Below are positions 1-7,407 of a DNA stretch of 28,179 nucleotides, one piece after another. The position numbers were made by a program, and so were the translations under genes. The notes under the pieces are model-generated. The model searched no databases and was not told the DNA's origin. It saw only the letters and a list, made by a program, of their open reading frames with translations. The stretch's first letter is position 1. Every line of letters starts with the position of its first letter. This DNA is from Synergistaceae bacterium (lineage in GTDB: Bacteria; Synergistota; Synergistia; Synergistales; Aminobacteriaceae). The stretch covers positions 1 to 28,179 of the forward strand of contig JAFTBT010000075.1 of NCBI GenBank assembly GCA_017455085.1, written 5' to 3'.

Positions 1-1181
1 ACATTCATGTTCACGATATCATCAAAGAGCTGGCCTTTTTTCGCCTCGTCAGCCTTGATTTTGCCGTAAATCGCATGGAACGGAATACCAGGATACCCAA
101 GCCCCGCAAGATATTGGCTCTTCAGCGAGAGAGCACTCATCGCCGCGTCAGAATAGTTATCGCCCAGACCAAAATTCTTTATGAGTGTGTAGCCTAAGCC
201 TTCCCAGAATGTTTTGCCCTGCCAGTTCTGCCACGATTCCGGAAGAGAGTCGAAATTCCCGGACAAGTACGAGCCTATAGGCGTTCCTAAGTTGGGTGAA
301 GCGATCGTTACGACTCTGCGGACAGTTCCGAGTTTGTAGGAGTTAGGAGTCCTGTTGCCGGTGTCGGTGTCCGTGCGGAGGTACTGCCTCGCAATGATTC
401 CGCCTGAGCTGTGCGTAACTAGGTCGACTCTCGTTGCAGCGATGCCGTTTGCGTTGAAGGTGTTCAGTGTGTTGGCGATGAGCTGAGCGAGTCCGTTAGA
501 GTCGCCTGAGACCAATTCCTTCGGGGTTTTGGAGGTGTCGTAGTTCCAGCTTGCTACGGTGAGGCCAGCGTCTTCGAGCTTGTGCCACACTCCGGAATTT
601 GTGCTGCTGTCATAGCCGAACATCTTCTCGTTTTTGGTGAATGCTCCGTGAATCAGGACTACAGGAGGTGCCTGAAGAGTCAGAGTCAGATCCTCGCTTA
701 CTGTATCTCCGTGTGCTGGGGTGAATGTAGCTGTTACGGTGAAGTTTCCGCGCGGGTAGGAGATATTTTCCGGCCAAGCCTCCGGAGCTATGAGGACTGC
801 TGAAGCCTGATAGCCGTTTGTGGTGCTGGTGAGTGCTATGGGTGCGGCGAGAAGCTGGCGTGTGGTGAAACTCTCAAGCCTTGCGCCGGAGATAGCTGGT
901 GATACGGTGAAGAGCACTGTTCCGGGAAGGTCTGACCTGTAGCGCAGGATGAGGCGGGAATTTCCGTCAGCAACGAGTCCGGTTTTGCCGTAGTCTCTGG
1001 AGCTGAGGGAGGAGATGGCTTCTTCGGTGATGGGCTGTCCGGTTTTGGCGAGATATGCACCGTCAGAAACGGAGTAGATGATTCTTCCTGCTGTTTGTCC
1101 GCGCTCAAGTGCTGCAAATTCTGCATAGGCTGGGACTGCTGATACACATAGAGCGACCATCAGCAATAGTACTTTACGCAT
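1..1181 (-). CDS. Secreted alpha/beta hydrolase, lipase-like (3' end cut by window)
   Basis: About 393 residues are visible, and the C-terminus lies beyond the window start. The N-terminus is a clear signal peptide (MRKVLLLMVALCVSAVPAYA, probable cleavage after residue 20), so the product is exported. Residues 21-170 look like a beta-rich leader domain. The hydrolase fold starts near residue 173 with VVLIHGAF (oxyanion-type HG at 178-179) and has the nucleophile elbow VTHSSGG, with Ser258 as probable nucleophile; the usual first Gly of GxSxG is Thr here. VVTIASPNLGTP at about 290-301 is typical of lipases and PGAP1-like esterases. The ATG at 1181 has AAGGA seven bases upstream. The catalytic Asp/His are not securely placed. 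Substrate is unknown; lipase or esterase is inferred from the fold. The gene is divergent from the glycan operon and shares its promoter region. Confidence 0.8.
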   Translation of the reverse strand, partial: MRKVLLLMVALCVSAVPAYAEFAALERGQTAGRIIYSVSDGAYLAKTGQPITEEAISSLSSRDYGKTGLVADGNSRLILRYRSDLPGTVLFTVSPAISGARLESFTTRQLLAAPIALTSTTNGYQASAVLIAPEAWPENISYPRGNFTVTATFTPAHGDTVSEDLTLTLQAPPVVLIHGAFTKNEKMFGYDSSTNSGVWHKLEDAGLTVASWNYDTSKTPKELVSGDSNGLAQLIANTLNTFNANGIAATRVDLVTHSSGGIIARQYLRTDTDTGNRTPNSYKLGTVRRVVTIASPNLGTPIGSYLSGNFDSLPESWQNWQGKTFWEGLGYTLIKNFGLGDNYSDAAMSALSLKSQYLAGLGYPGIPFHAIYGKIKADEAKKGQLFDDIVNMN

Positions 1182-1207
1182 ATAAATCCTTCTTTCTTGG
1201 AATTTCC

Positions 1208-1281
1208 GTGCATTATAACGCAAATGTATATGTATGTCGTATAATTTAGCTACCCCAATTTTTCAGGAGACAGAATAAATT
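1208..1281 (+). repeat. Promoter/leader cassette, copy A
   Basis: This stretch closely matches 7337-7403. Shared elements in order are GCATT.TAAC.CAAATG, then GTCGTATAATTTA (contains the -10), then CCCAATTTT, then CAGGAG. Here the Shine-Dalgarno-like CAGGAG at 1264-1269 is 19 bases from the nearest ATG (1289), whose frame closes after seven codons. The leader therefore looks intact while the gene start after it does not. Confidence 0.6.
1212..1245. promoter_or_regulatory. Overlapping divergent promoters
   Basis: Minus strand, for the hydrolase: -10 TATAAT (1217-1212) and -35-like ACGACA (1240-1235) with an exact 17-bp spacer. Plus strand, for the glycan operon: -10 TATAAT at 1240-1245, with no good -35 at the normal distance. 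The minus -35 overlaps the plus -10, so the two directions may exclude each other. Inferred from sequence only. Confidence 0.5.
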
Positions 1282-1323
1282 TCTCAGAATGGTATTGATG
1301 AATCATGAATAAAACGTGTACAA

Positions 1324-1340
1324 CCACGAGCCACGAGCCA
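1324..1340 (+). repeat. 7-bp tandem duplication (CCACGAG x2) at start of glycan gene
   Basis: CCACGAG occurs at 1324-1330 and again at 1331-1337, followed by CCA. It lies between an ATG at 1305 and the conserved start of the pyruvyl transferase frame. As read, the ATG 1305 frame ends at TAA 1374-1376. Removing one 7-bp copy joins the ATG directly to the pyruvyl transferase frame without a stop. Confidence 0.65.
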
Positions 1341-1344
1341 TACT

Positions 1345-2448
1345 ATTACCCCTTTAATCGGCACAGTAAGTTTTAACATATACTGCAACTTCACTAATTA
1401 CGGTTCAGCACTTCAGACTTGGGCACTCCATCAGGCAATCAGAAAACTGGGTTATCCTCCCGTCTTAGTGGATTACTGTCCGGACATACTGGCAGATAAA
1501 GATATTCTGAATCCTTTCGGCAACATGCTGGATCAGGACGAAGAGTCCAAGCGTATGGTTGAGCTCTCAATGCCTGCAATCCGCGAGAACTACAGGAAGT
1601 TCGACAGCTTTTACCGCCAGCGATTCACGAGGACAGCCAAGAAATACACATCACAGAACTTCAACGACATCATATCAGACGAGAATATCCATGCATTCAT
1701 TTGCGGCAGTGATACTATATTCTGCCCCGATGAGTTCGGCATTGATGACGGCTATTATGCGAACTATGACTGTATGCGGGGACATTCTGCGGCATATGCG
1801 GCGAGTTTCGGAGACCCTACATTAACGGACGATACATATCACCTCATCAACGAGAGAATCCCGAACTTTCTGGCTCTGGGTATACGCGAAAACCAGATGA
1901 TACCTTACCTGCAAGAACACACAGAAATTCCCGTGCAGAAAGTTATTGACCCTACACTGCTGCTTTCGGCTGATGAGTATATCCCCATAACAGCCCAGCC
2001 TCAGGAAGACGAGAAATATCTGCTGATGTATTCCCGCCGCTATTCCCCTGAGATGGAGGCCTGCGCAGAAGAATTAGCACGAGCAAACGGCTGGAAGATC
2101 GTGGACATAAGCCTGCGTGCAGTGAATGCAGAACGAGGCCACAAAATGGCTTATGCTGCCGGAGTCGAAGAGTTTTTGTCGCTGGTGAAACATGCAGAAT
2201 ACGTAGTGACTAACTCATTTCACGGGTTGATATTCAGCGTACAGTTCAGGAGGCCGTTTTCTGTATTCGTCCGCGAACAGAGCAGCAGCAAAATTAACGA
2301 GGTGCTTTCACTTTTCGGCTTGGGTCATCACAGCATAAATGTCGATTATGACGCAGTACACAGGAATATCGAGAGTGCGAGGGCTGAGGCTATGAGTTTC
2401 CTGAAGATGGAGCTTGATATGCTGAGGGATATGGCAAATGTTCATTGA
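1345..2448 (+). CDS. Polysaccharide pyruvyl transferase family protein (start unresolved)
   Basis: Family enzymes move a pyruvyl group, or act similarly, on cell-surface glycans. The first recognisable block is IGTVSFN...NFTNYGSALQTWAL, the usual N-terminal signature of this family. Later blocks are FICGSDTIFCPDEFG, AAYAASFGDP, VIDPTLLLS and the C-terminal VVTNSFHGLIFSVQFRRPF (SFHG motif). The first ATG/GTG/TTG in frame is GTG 1468, but starting there would delete the conserved N-terminus, and the frame is open back to a stop at 1306-1308. ATT 1345 is therefore a placeholder, not a confident start. The alternative is ATG 1305 joined through loss of one copy of the 7-bp duplication. The 3' end overlaps the next gene by 11 bp. 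The family call is firm; the substrate is unknown. Confidence 0.8.
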   Translation: MTPLIGTVSFNIYCNFTNYGSALQTWALHQAIRKLGYPPVLVDYCPDILADKDILNPFGNMLDQDEESKRMVELSMPAIRENYRKFDSFYRQRFTRTAKKYTSQNFNDIISDENIHAFICGSDTIFCPDEFGIDDGYYANYDCMRGHSAAYAASFGDPTLTDDTYHLINERIPNFLALGIRENQMIPYLQEHTEIPVQKVIDPTLLLSADEYIPITAQPQEDEKYLLMYSRRYSPEMEACAEELARANGWKIVDISLRAVNAERGHKMAYAAGVEEFLSLVKHAEYVVTNSFHGLIFSVQFRRPFSVFVREQSSSKINEVLSLFGLGHHSINVDYDAVHRNIESARAEAMSFLKMELDMLRDMANVH

Positions 2449-3739
2449 CAGCGGCGACAAATCAGAATGCTTTGGCTGTGAGGCATGTGTTCAGGTTTGC
2501 GGAGTGTCAGCTATCACCATGCAGGAGGACGCAGAAGGCTTCAGGTATCCTGTCGTGGATTACTCGTTGTGTGTGAGGTGCAACAAGTGCCGCAAAGTCT
2601 GCCCGTATGAGAATATGCCCCAGATGCATGAAGATGACAAGTACACGTTCGGAGGCTATCACCTGAACAACTCAATCCGTTTTGACAGCACATCAGGAGG
2701 AGCATTTTCTGCCATAGTCGAGGCATTCTGTGATGAAAACTACGTGATATTCGGTGCGGAAGCTGAAGGCCTGAAGGTGTTTCACAGTTACGTTACCGAC
2801 AAGAGCGAGATTTGGAGGTTCAGGAAGTCGAAATATTCTCAGAGCATTATCGGGACAGCATATCGTGACGCGAAGAGGTTTCTGCTTGAGGGCAGGAAGG
2901 TTTTGTTTTCCGGTACACCATGCCAGATTGCTGGGCTGCTCTCGTTTCTTGAGGGAGTGAATCAGGACAAGCTGCTAACTGTTGAGGTCATCTGTGAAGG
3001 TGTTCCGAGTCCGCTGTATGTCCGCAAACTTGATGATGCAATTGAAGCGAAATACGGAGCAAGAATAGAGTCTATAGATTATCGATACACCGGCCGGAGT
3101 GTATTCTCACGCGGTAAATGGGACTTCCAGCGTATGATGCTTATGCTAGGCAAAAATACGTACGGGGGGGGGGGCACCGGAAGATGGGACTTCGAGATGA
3201 TGAGGATAACGCTCATGAACAAGCAAAAGATACTCACTAAAGACAGATGGTTTAACCCGTTTTGGTCGATATGGCTTCAGCATCTTATGAGCAGGCCGTC
3301 ATGTTACCGGTGCAAATTCGCGTCTAGGGGCAGGACAGCAGATATTACGCTCGGAGATTTGTGGGGAGTGCATATCTATTGTCCGGAGCTTTACGGGAAC
3401 AACGGCGGGGCATCGCTTGTGGTCTGCAACACGTCGAAGGGTCGCGAAGTCTTCAGGCAGGCAGAAAGATTCATGTACGGCCACAAACTGAGCTTTGAGG
3501 AGGCTTTGAAGTATCAGAGTCCCATGAGGAAAACGATAAGCACAAATCCGAACAGGGAAGCGTTTATGCGAGACCTCAGGAGCGGAATGAGTTACAGGGC
3601 ATTGGCCAAGAAGTGGGCGAAGAAACCGACTATTAAGCTGCTGTTTCAGAAGTATGTGTGGGGCAACAGGCAGAAAGTGTTTGTGTGGAATCTAAAGCAC
3701 GCTGCAATGAATATTATCAGGAAGAAGGGAAAAATGTAA
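2438..3739 (+). CDS. FrhB/FdhB-like Fe-S protein of polysaccharide clusters
   Basis: 433 residues. The N-terminus carries two ferredoxin-type cysteine sets: C11, C14, C17, C21 and C45, C48, C51, C55, enough for two [4Fe-4S] clusters. The rest matches the coenzyme F420 hydrogenase/dehydrogenase beta-subunit family: RKSKYSQS near 129, FSGTPCQIAGL near 159 and RPSCYRCKF near 288, followed by GDLWG. Such proteins often sit beside polysaccharide pyruvyl transferases in surface-glycan loci, where their reaction is poorly known. ATG 2438 follows GAGGG and overlaps the upstream gene. Residues 228-265 hold two similar segments (GKWDFQRMM and GRWDFEMM), 22 codons apart, separated by a run of eleven G. 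The frame is open as read, so the gene appears ON. Any change in the tract not divisible by three would truncate it. Confidence 0.85.
   Translation: MFIDSGDKSECFGCEACVQVCGVSAITMQEDAEGFRYPVVDYSLCVRCNKCRKVCPYENMPQMHEDDKYTFGGYHLNNSIRFDSTSGGAFSAIVEAFCDENYVIFGAEAEGLKVFHSYVTDKSEIWRFRKSKYSQSIIGTAYRDAKRFLLEGRKVLFSGTPCQIAGLLSFLEGVNQDKLLTVEVICEGVPSPLYVRKLDDAIEAKYGARIESIDYRYTGRSVFSRGKWDFQRMMLMLGKNTYGGGGTGRWDFEMMRITLMNKQKILTKDRWFNPFWSIWLQHLMSRPSCYRCKFASRGRTADITLGDLWGVHIYCPELYGNNGGASLVVCNTSKGREVFRQAERFMYGHKLSFEEALKYQSPMRKTISTNPNREAFMRDLRSGMSYRALAKKWAKKPTIKLLFQKYVWGNRQKVFVWNLKHAAMNIIRKKGKM
3164..3174 (+). repeat. Homopolymer G11 inside coding region
   Basis: Eleven consecutive G, encoding part of YGGGGTG near residues 242-247 of the Fe-S protein. 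It is the longest G run in the window. Tracts of this length are classic slippage sites in phase-variable genes. Confidence 0.9.
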
Positions 3740-4817
3740 ATGCTTAACTTCACCGTAGGACCAGTCATGTCCAGTGATGAGGTTATCGAGGTCGCTAATC
3801 ACTCTACGCCGTATTTCAGGACACCGGAGTTTTCCAGCGTGATGCTCGAAAATGAGCGTCTAATGCTCGAGTTCTTGTCCGCTCCGGCTCACAGTAGATG
3901 TGTATTCCTGACAGCTTCAGGCACTGGAGCAATGGAGTCCCTAGTCATGAACGTCCTGAACGACAGGGACAAAGTGATAGTTGTGAACGGAGGAAGTTTC
4001 GGAGGACGTTTTGCGGAGCTGTGCAGGCTTCACAAGCGGAACATGTCAGAGATTCGGCTACATTTCGGCCGCAGACTCACCAGAGAGCATCTAGAGCCTT
4101 TTGCAGGACAGGGCTACACAGCATTGTTGATCAATATGCACGAGACTTCATCAGGTGTTCTGTACGATATGCCTATGGTGGGCGAATTTTGCCGCGAGAA
4201 TAATATCATGCTCCTAGTTGATGCTATCAGTGCGTTTATTGCTGACGAGCTGGACATGTCGGAACTCGGAGCCGCAGCAGTGATCACAGGTTCACAGAAA
4301 GCTCTTGCGGTTCAGCCCGGAATATCAGTAGTTGCGCTTGCCCCTGAAGCATTGAGGCGAGTTGCTGAGAATGAAGAAGTGTGTATGTATCTCAGCCTGA
4401 AGGATGCTCTGAAGAATCAGGAACGAGGCCAGACTCCATTTACTCCGGCAGTAACGATTCTGCTGCAGATAAACCAGAGACTTAAGTATATTTACGGACT
4501 GGGGGGGAGGGCTACTCTCTGAACAGGCAGCTATAGCAGAAACAGCTCGTACTTTCCGTGAGGGGATAAAGGATCTGCCGCTTGAGAACATATCCGAGTC
4601 CCCATCGAACGCAGTAACCGCGCTCAGGCCCGCAAAGCACAATGCCAGAGAGATATTCGCCGCACTCAAAGACGAATACGGAATATGGATCTGCCCGAAC
4701 GGAGGTGAATGGTCTGATACAGTTTTCAGGGTCGGACACATAGGACACATCACTCCAGAGGACAACAAGCAACTTATAGACGCACTGCATGACCTGAACA
4801 AGCGCGGGATACTCTAG
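3740..4817 (+). pseudogene. Class V PLP aminotransferase, frameshifted at G7
   Basis: Begins directly after the previous stop (TAA then ATG). It resembles the alanine-glyoxylate / 2-aminoethylphosphonate transaminase group of fold-type I enzymes: SGTGAMES at 60-67, HETSSG at 134-139, VDAIS with PLP-nitrogen-binding Asp161, and Schiff-base Lys187 in ITGSQKALA. The frame set by ATG 3740 ends at TGA 4520-4522 (260 aa), just after seven G at 4501-4507. The missing C-terminus is intact in another frame: [16 protein letters not shown] near 4507-4554, then [16 protein letters not shown] near 4700-4750, ending at TAG 4815-4817. Loss of one G joins the two parts into about 358 residues, the normal family length. 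This is a natural OFF state, a real mutation or a base-calling error. The substrate is unknown; an amino-sugar or phosphonate-like intermediate of the glycan is only a guess. Confidence 0.85.
4501..4507 (+). repeat. Homopolymer G7 at frameshift
   Basis: Seven G followed by AGGG, exactly where the class V aminotransferase frame switches. Six G would restore the full-length reading frame. Confidence 0.9.
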
Positions 4818-4840
4818 AAATCATAAGGAGGATTCCAGTT

Positions 4841-5899
4841 TTGTATCACGTCAACGAGAACATCGCGAATTTGTACAGGATTTTTGACCAGAACGAGAGG
4901 AAAGGATATCTGCGTCTTGACCTGAACGAGAATCCCGGAGGCCTTCCGCAGGACTTCATCGACTCAGTGCTGGCAGGCATAACACCCGAATTTGTCGCAC
5001 AGTACCCCGAAACGCTGCACTTCACGGAAGTGTTGGCCTCCCACTTGAAAACGGACATTTCCCATCTATGTCTGGTCAACGGCTCGGCTGAAGGCATCAG
5101 GTACGTCATTCAGGCCTTCACGTCAGAAAACGGGCGCATTGTCGGAGTGGTGCCGTCATACTTCATGTTTCAGGTTTACTCTGAGATGTACGGCCGCAAT
5201 TTCGTGAAAGTACCCTACAACGAAGACTTGACTATGGATGTCAGAAATATCATCGAGGCTTTGACTGACGACACGCAGTTACTTATTCTGCTCAACCCCA
5301 ATAATCCTATGGGCAACGTCTACACTGACGAAGAGATGTCAAGAATCATGACTGCCGCACGCGATAAAAAGGTAACTGTTCTGATTGATGAAGCCTATCA
5401 CTATTTTTGCCCCAAGACATTCATGAAGTATGCGCTTGAGTGTGAACACGTTTTTATTACGCGAACGTTCTCGAAGCTGTTCTCTATGGCCGGATGCAGA
5501 TTCGGTTATGTAGCTGGCTGGACGGAAGGAATTGCGCTTGTCCAGAAACTTTGTACTCCCCACAACGTAAATGCTTTCGCTATGAGATTCGCCGAAGCAG
5601 TTCTTGAGTCGCCTGGAATGACTGAGAAACTCATACATGACTTCACGGAGGGCAGAAAATTTCTCGTTGAGAGCCTTGATGCGAATAACTACCCTCACAA
5701 GGGCGATGCGGGCAACTTCATATTCATCAAACCGAAGACTAACGCGAGGGGAATCGTTGACAGAATGAAGGCCGAAAAAGGAATCCTGATAAAGTCATAC
5801 CCTAATGTCGGGAAGTTCGGAGACTGCCTCAGGGTTTCTATCGGCGGAAAGGAGTATATGAAGCAGTTCATGTCGGCTCTGCTTGATGTGGACCGCTGA
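4841..5899 (+). CDS. HisC-like class I/II PLP aminotransferase
   Basis: 352 residues, the normal length for histidinol-phosphate aminotransferase-like enzymes. Visible motifs: LDLNENPGG at 27-34, LNPNNPMG at 151-158 (Asn155 contacts PLP), IDEAYHYF at 182-189 (Asp183, Tyr186), the Schiff-base segment TRTFSKLFSMAGCRFG with Lys212, and Arg220. The start is TTG 4841, supported by AAGGAGG nine bases upstream. No other histidine-biosynthesis gene is present, and the neighbours are surface-glycan genes. I therefore infer that it transaminates a precursor of the glycan or of a nucleotide-activated modification rather than histidinol phosphate. Some HisC-like proteins are decarboxylases (CobD type), which cannot be excluded from sequence reading. 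Confidence 0.82.
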   Translation: MYHVNENIANLYRIFDQNERKGYLRLDLNENPGGLPQDFIDSVLAGITPEFVAQYPETLHFTEVLASHLKTDISHLCLVNGSAEGIRYVIQAFTSENGRIVGVVPSYFMFQVYSEMYGRNFVKVPYNEDLTMDVRNIIEALTDDTQLLILLNPNNPMGNVYTDEEMSRIMTAARDKKVTVLIDEAYHYFCPKTFMKYALECEHVFITRTFSKLFSMAGCRFGYVAGWTEGIALVQKLCTPHNVNAFAMRFAEAVLESPGMTEKLIHDFTEGRKFLVESLDANNYPHKGDAGNFIFIKPKTNARGIVDRMKAEKGILIKSYPNVGKFGDCLRVSIGGKEYMKQFMSALLDVDR

Positions 5900-5912
5900 T
5901 TTGAACACGAAC

Positions 5913-7241
5913 ATGATCAAGGTCATAACTTACGGCACATATGACATGCTGCATTACGGACATATTCGCCTCCTGCAACGCGCCAAACTTCTCGGAGACT
6001 ACCTCATCGTTGGCGTCACTAGCGACGACTACGACAAAACTCGCGGCAAGATCAACAACAAGCAGTCATTAATGGAGCGCATAAACGCCGTCAAAACTAC
6101 GGGCTTTGCTGACGAGATCATAGTCGAAGAGTACGAAGGCCAGAAAATCGACGATATACGCAGGCTCGGTGTGGACATATTCACTGTGGGCTCGGACTGG
6201 GAAGGACATTTCGACTACCTCAACGAATACTGCAAAGTCATATATCTTCCGCGAACAGAAGGCATATCAAGTTCCGCAATCAGGACAGAAAAACGCAAGC
6301 TCGGCATCGGAATAGTCGGCTCTACGTCATTCATCCCGAAGTTCATAGGTGAAGCAAAATTCGTTAATGGTGTCAGCATCACAGGCATCTATGCTCCAGA
6401 ACTCCCAGACACATCAAGAATGCCGGATATGCACTACACGGACTCTTATGCCGAACTTTTGGGCATCTCTGACGCTGTGTATATCGCCTCACACCCTGAA
6501 AGTCATTACGCAGACATCACTACAGCACTCAATGCAGGGAAACATGTACTATGCGAAGCTCCCGTAGCTATGTCCAGTACGGAATGCAGAGAACTTTTCG
6601 CACTGGCAAGGAGTAAGAGCCTGATCCTCATGGACGCACTCAAGACTGCATACTCCACAGCATATGAACGTCTCGTGCTGCTGGCCAAGAGCGGGAAAAT
6701 CGGCCGTGTAGTCTCTGTGGATTCTGTGTGTACCAGTTTGCGGGAGGGGTTCGCTGTTTCCGGCAAAAACTGGAACGCTATATCTGCTTGGGGGCCCTGC
6801 GCTCTGTTGCCTGTCATGCAAATACTCGGCACGGAATACACCAGCAAGACATATCACACAAAATTCTTTGACAGGGATGCGAATCTCGATGCGTTCACAA
6901 AGATAGATTTCACGTATCCTTCTGCTGTTGCGTCAGTGAAAGTAGCTAAGGGTGCGAAGTCTGAAGGAACGTTAATCATCACCGGCACAGAAGGGTATAT
7001 ATATGTTCCTGCCCCTTGGTGGAAGACTGACTATTTCGAGGTGCGCTATGAGGATCAGGAGAAGACCAACAAATTTTTCTACCAGCTTGAAGGTGAAGGC
7101 ATACGCTACGAGATAGTTGTGTTCGCAAAATCTGTAGAACTGGCTAAGTGCGGAGGGGGTATTCATGAGAAAGTATCTGAAGCCATATGCCAGATCATCG
7201 GCGACTTCAACACGCGCAAGAATGTTGTGGAGATAAGCTAA
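5913..7241 (+). CDS. Cytidylyltransferase (TagD-like) fused to Gfo/Idh/MocA oxidoreductase
   Basis: 442 residues from ATG 5913. Residues 1-128 are a glycerol-3-phosphate or ethanolamine-phosphate type cytidylyltransferase: GTYDMLHYGHIRLL with the nucleotide-binding HxGH at 14-17, and RTEGISSSAIRT at 114-125. Residues 131-440 are a Gfo/Idh/MocA NAD(P)-dependent oxidoreductase: IGIVGS (132-137), AVYIASHPESHY, then HVLCEAPVAMS. In this family the last segment normally reads EKP, with a catalytic Lys; here it is EAP. The predicted job is to activate a phospho-polyol with CTP and possibly to reduce or oxidise a linked intermediate for the surface glycan. ATG 5886 or TTG 5883 in the same frame would overlap the previous gene. 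ATG 5913 was chosen because the domain starts there, but no good ribosome site precedes any option. Confidence 0.83.
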   Translation: MIKVITYGTYDMLHYGHIRLLQRAKLLGDYLIVGVTSDDYDKTRGKINNKQSLMERINAVKTTGFADEIIVEEYEGQKIDDIRRLGVDIFTVGSDWEGHFDYLNEYCKVIYLPRTEGISSSAIRTEKRKLGIGIVGSTSFIPKFIGEAKFVNGVSITGIYAPELPDTSRMPDMHYTDSYAELLGISDAVYIASHPESHYADITTALNAGKHVLCEAPVAMSSTECRELFALARSKSLILMDALKTAYSTAYERLVLLAKSGKIGRVVSVDSVCTSLREGFAVSGKNWNAISAWGPCALLPVMQILGTEYTSKTYHTKFFDRDANLDAFTKIDFTYPSAVASVKVAKGAKSEGTLIITGTEGYIYVPAPWWKTDYFEVRYEDQEKTNKFFYQLEGEGIRYEIVVFAKSVELAKCGGGIHEKVSEAICQIIGDFNTRKNVVEIS

Positions 7242-7273
7242 AAGTGCTGCATGGATGAGCCGGAAAAATGAAG

Positions 7274-7314
7274 TCTTCCCGTAATCATGAACGACTGCGG
7301 GGAGATTTTTGTTT
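7274..7314 (+). terminator. Rho-independent terminator after glycan operon
   Basis: TCTTCCCG (7274-7281) pairs with CGGGGAGA (7298-7305) with one G-T pair and a 16-base loop, followed by TTTTTGTTT. It sits 33 bases after the oxidoreductase-fusion stop and before the next promoter. Confidence 0.65.
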
Positions 7315-7336
7315 GCACACGCTGCAGGAAAATCCG

Positions 7337-7407
7337 CGCATTGTAACTCAAATGCTCATGTGTCGTATAATTTACCCATCCCAATTTTACAGGAGGCAAT
7401 ATTTATC
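7337..7407 (+). promoter_or_regulatory. Promoter/leader cassette, copy B
   Basis: Second copy of the cassette at 1208-1281. The -10 TATAAT is at 7366-7371. TTGTAA at 7341-7346 is a possible -35 but with a long 19-bp gap. AGGAGG at 7391-7396 is 11 bases before ATG 7408. Here, unlike copy A, the cassette leads cleanly into an open reading frame. Confidence 0.6.

Noticed and set aside
3740..7241. A standard 2-aminoethylphosphonate biosynthesis cluster
   Set aside because: The aminotransferase and cytidylyltransferase resemble parts of it, but no PEP mutase or phosphonopyruvate decarboxylase is present in the window.
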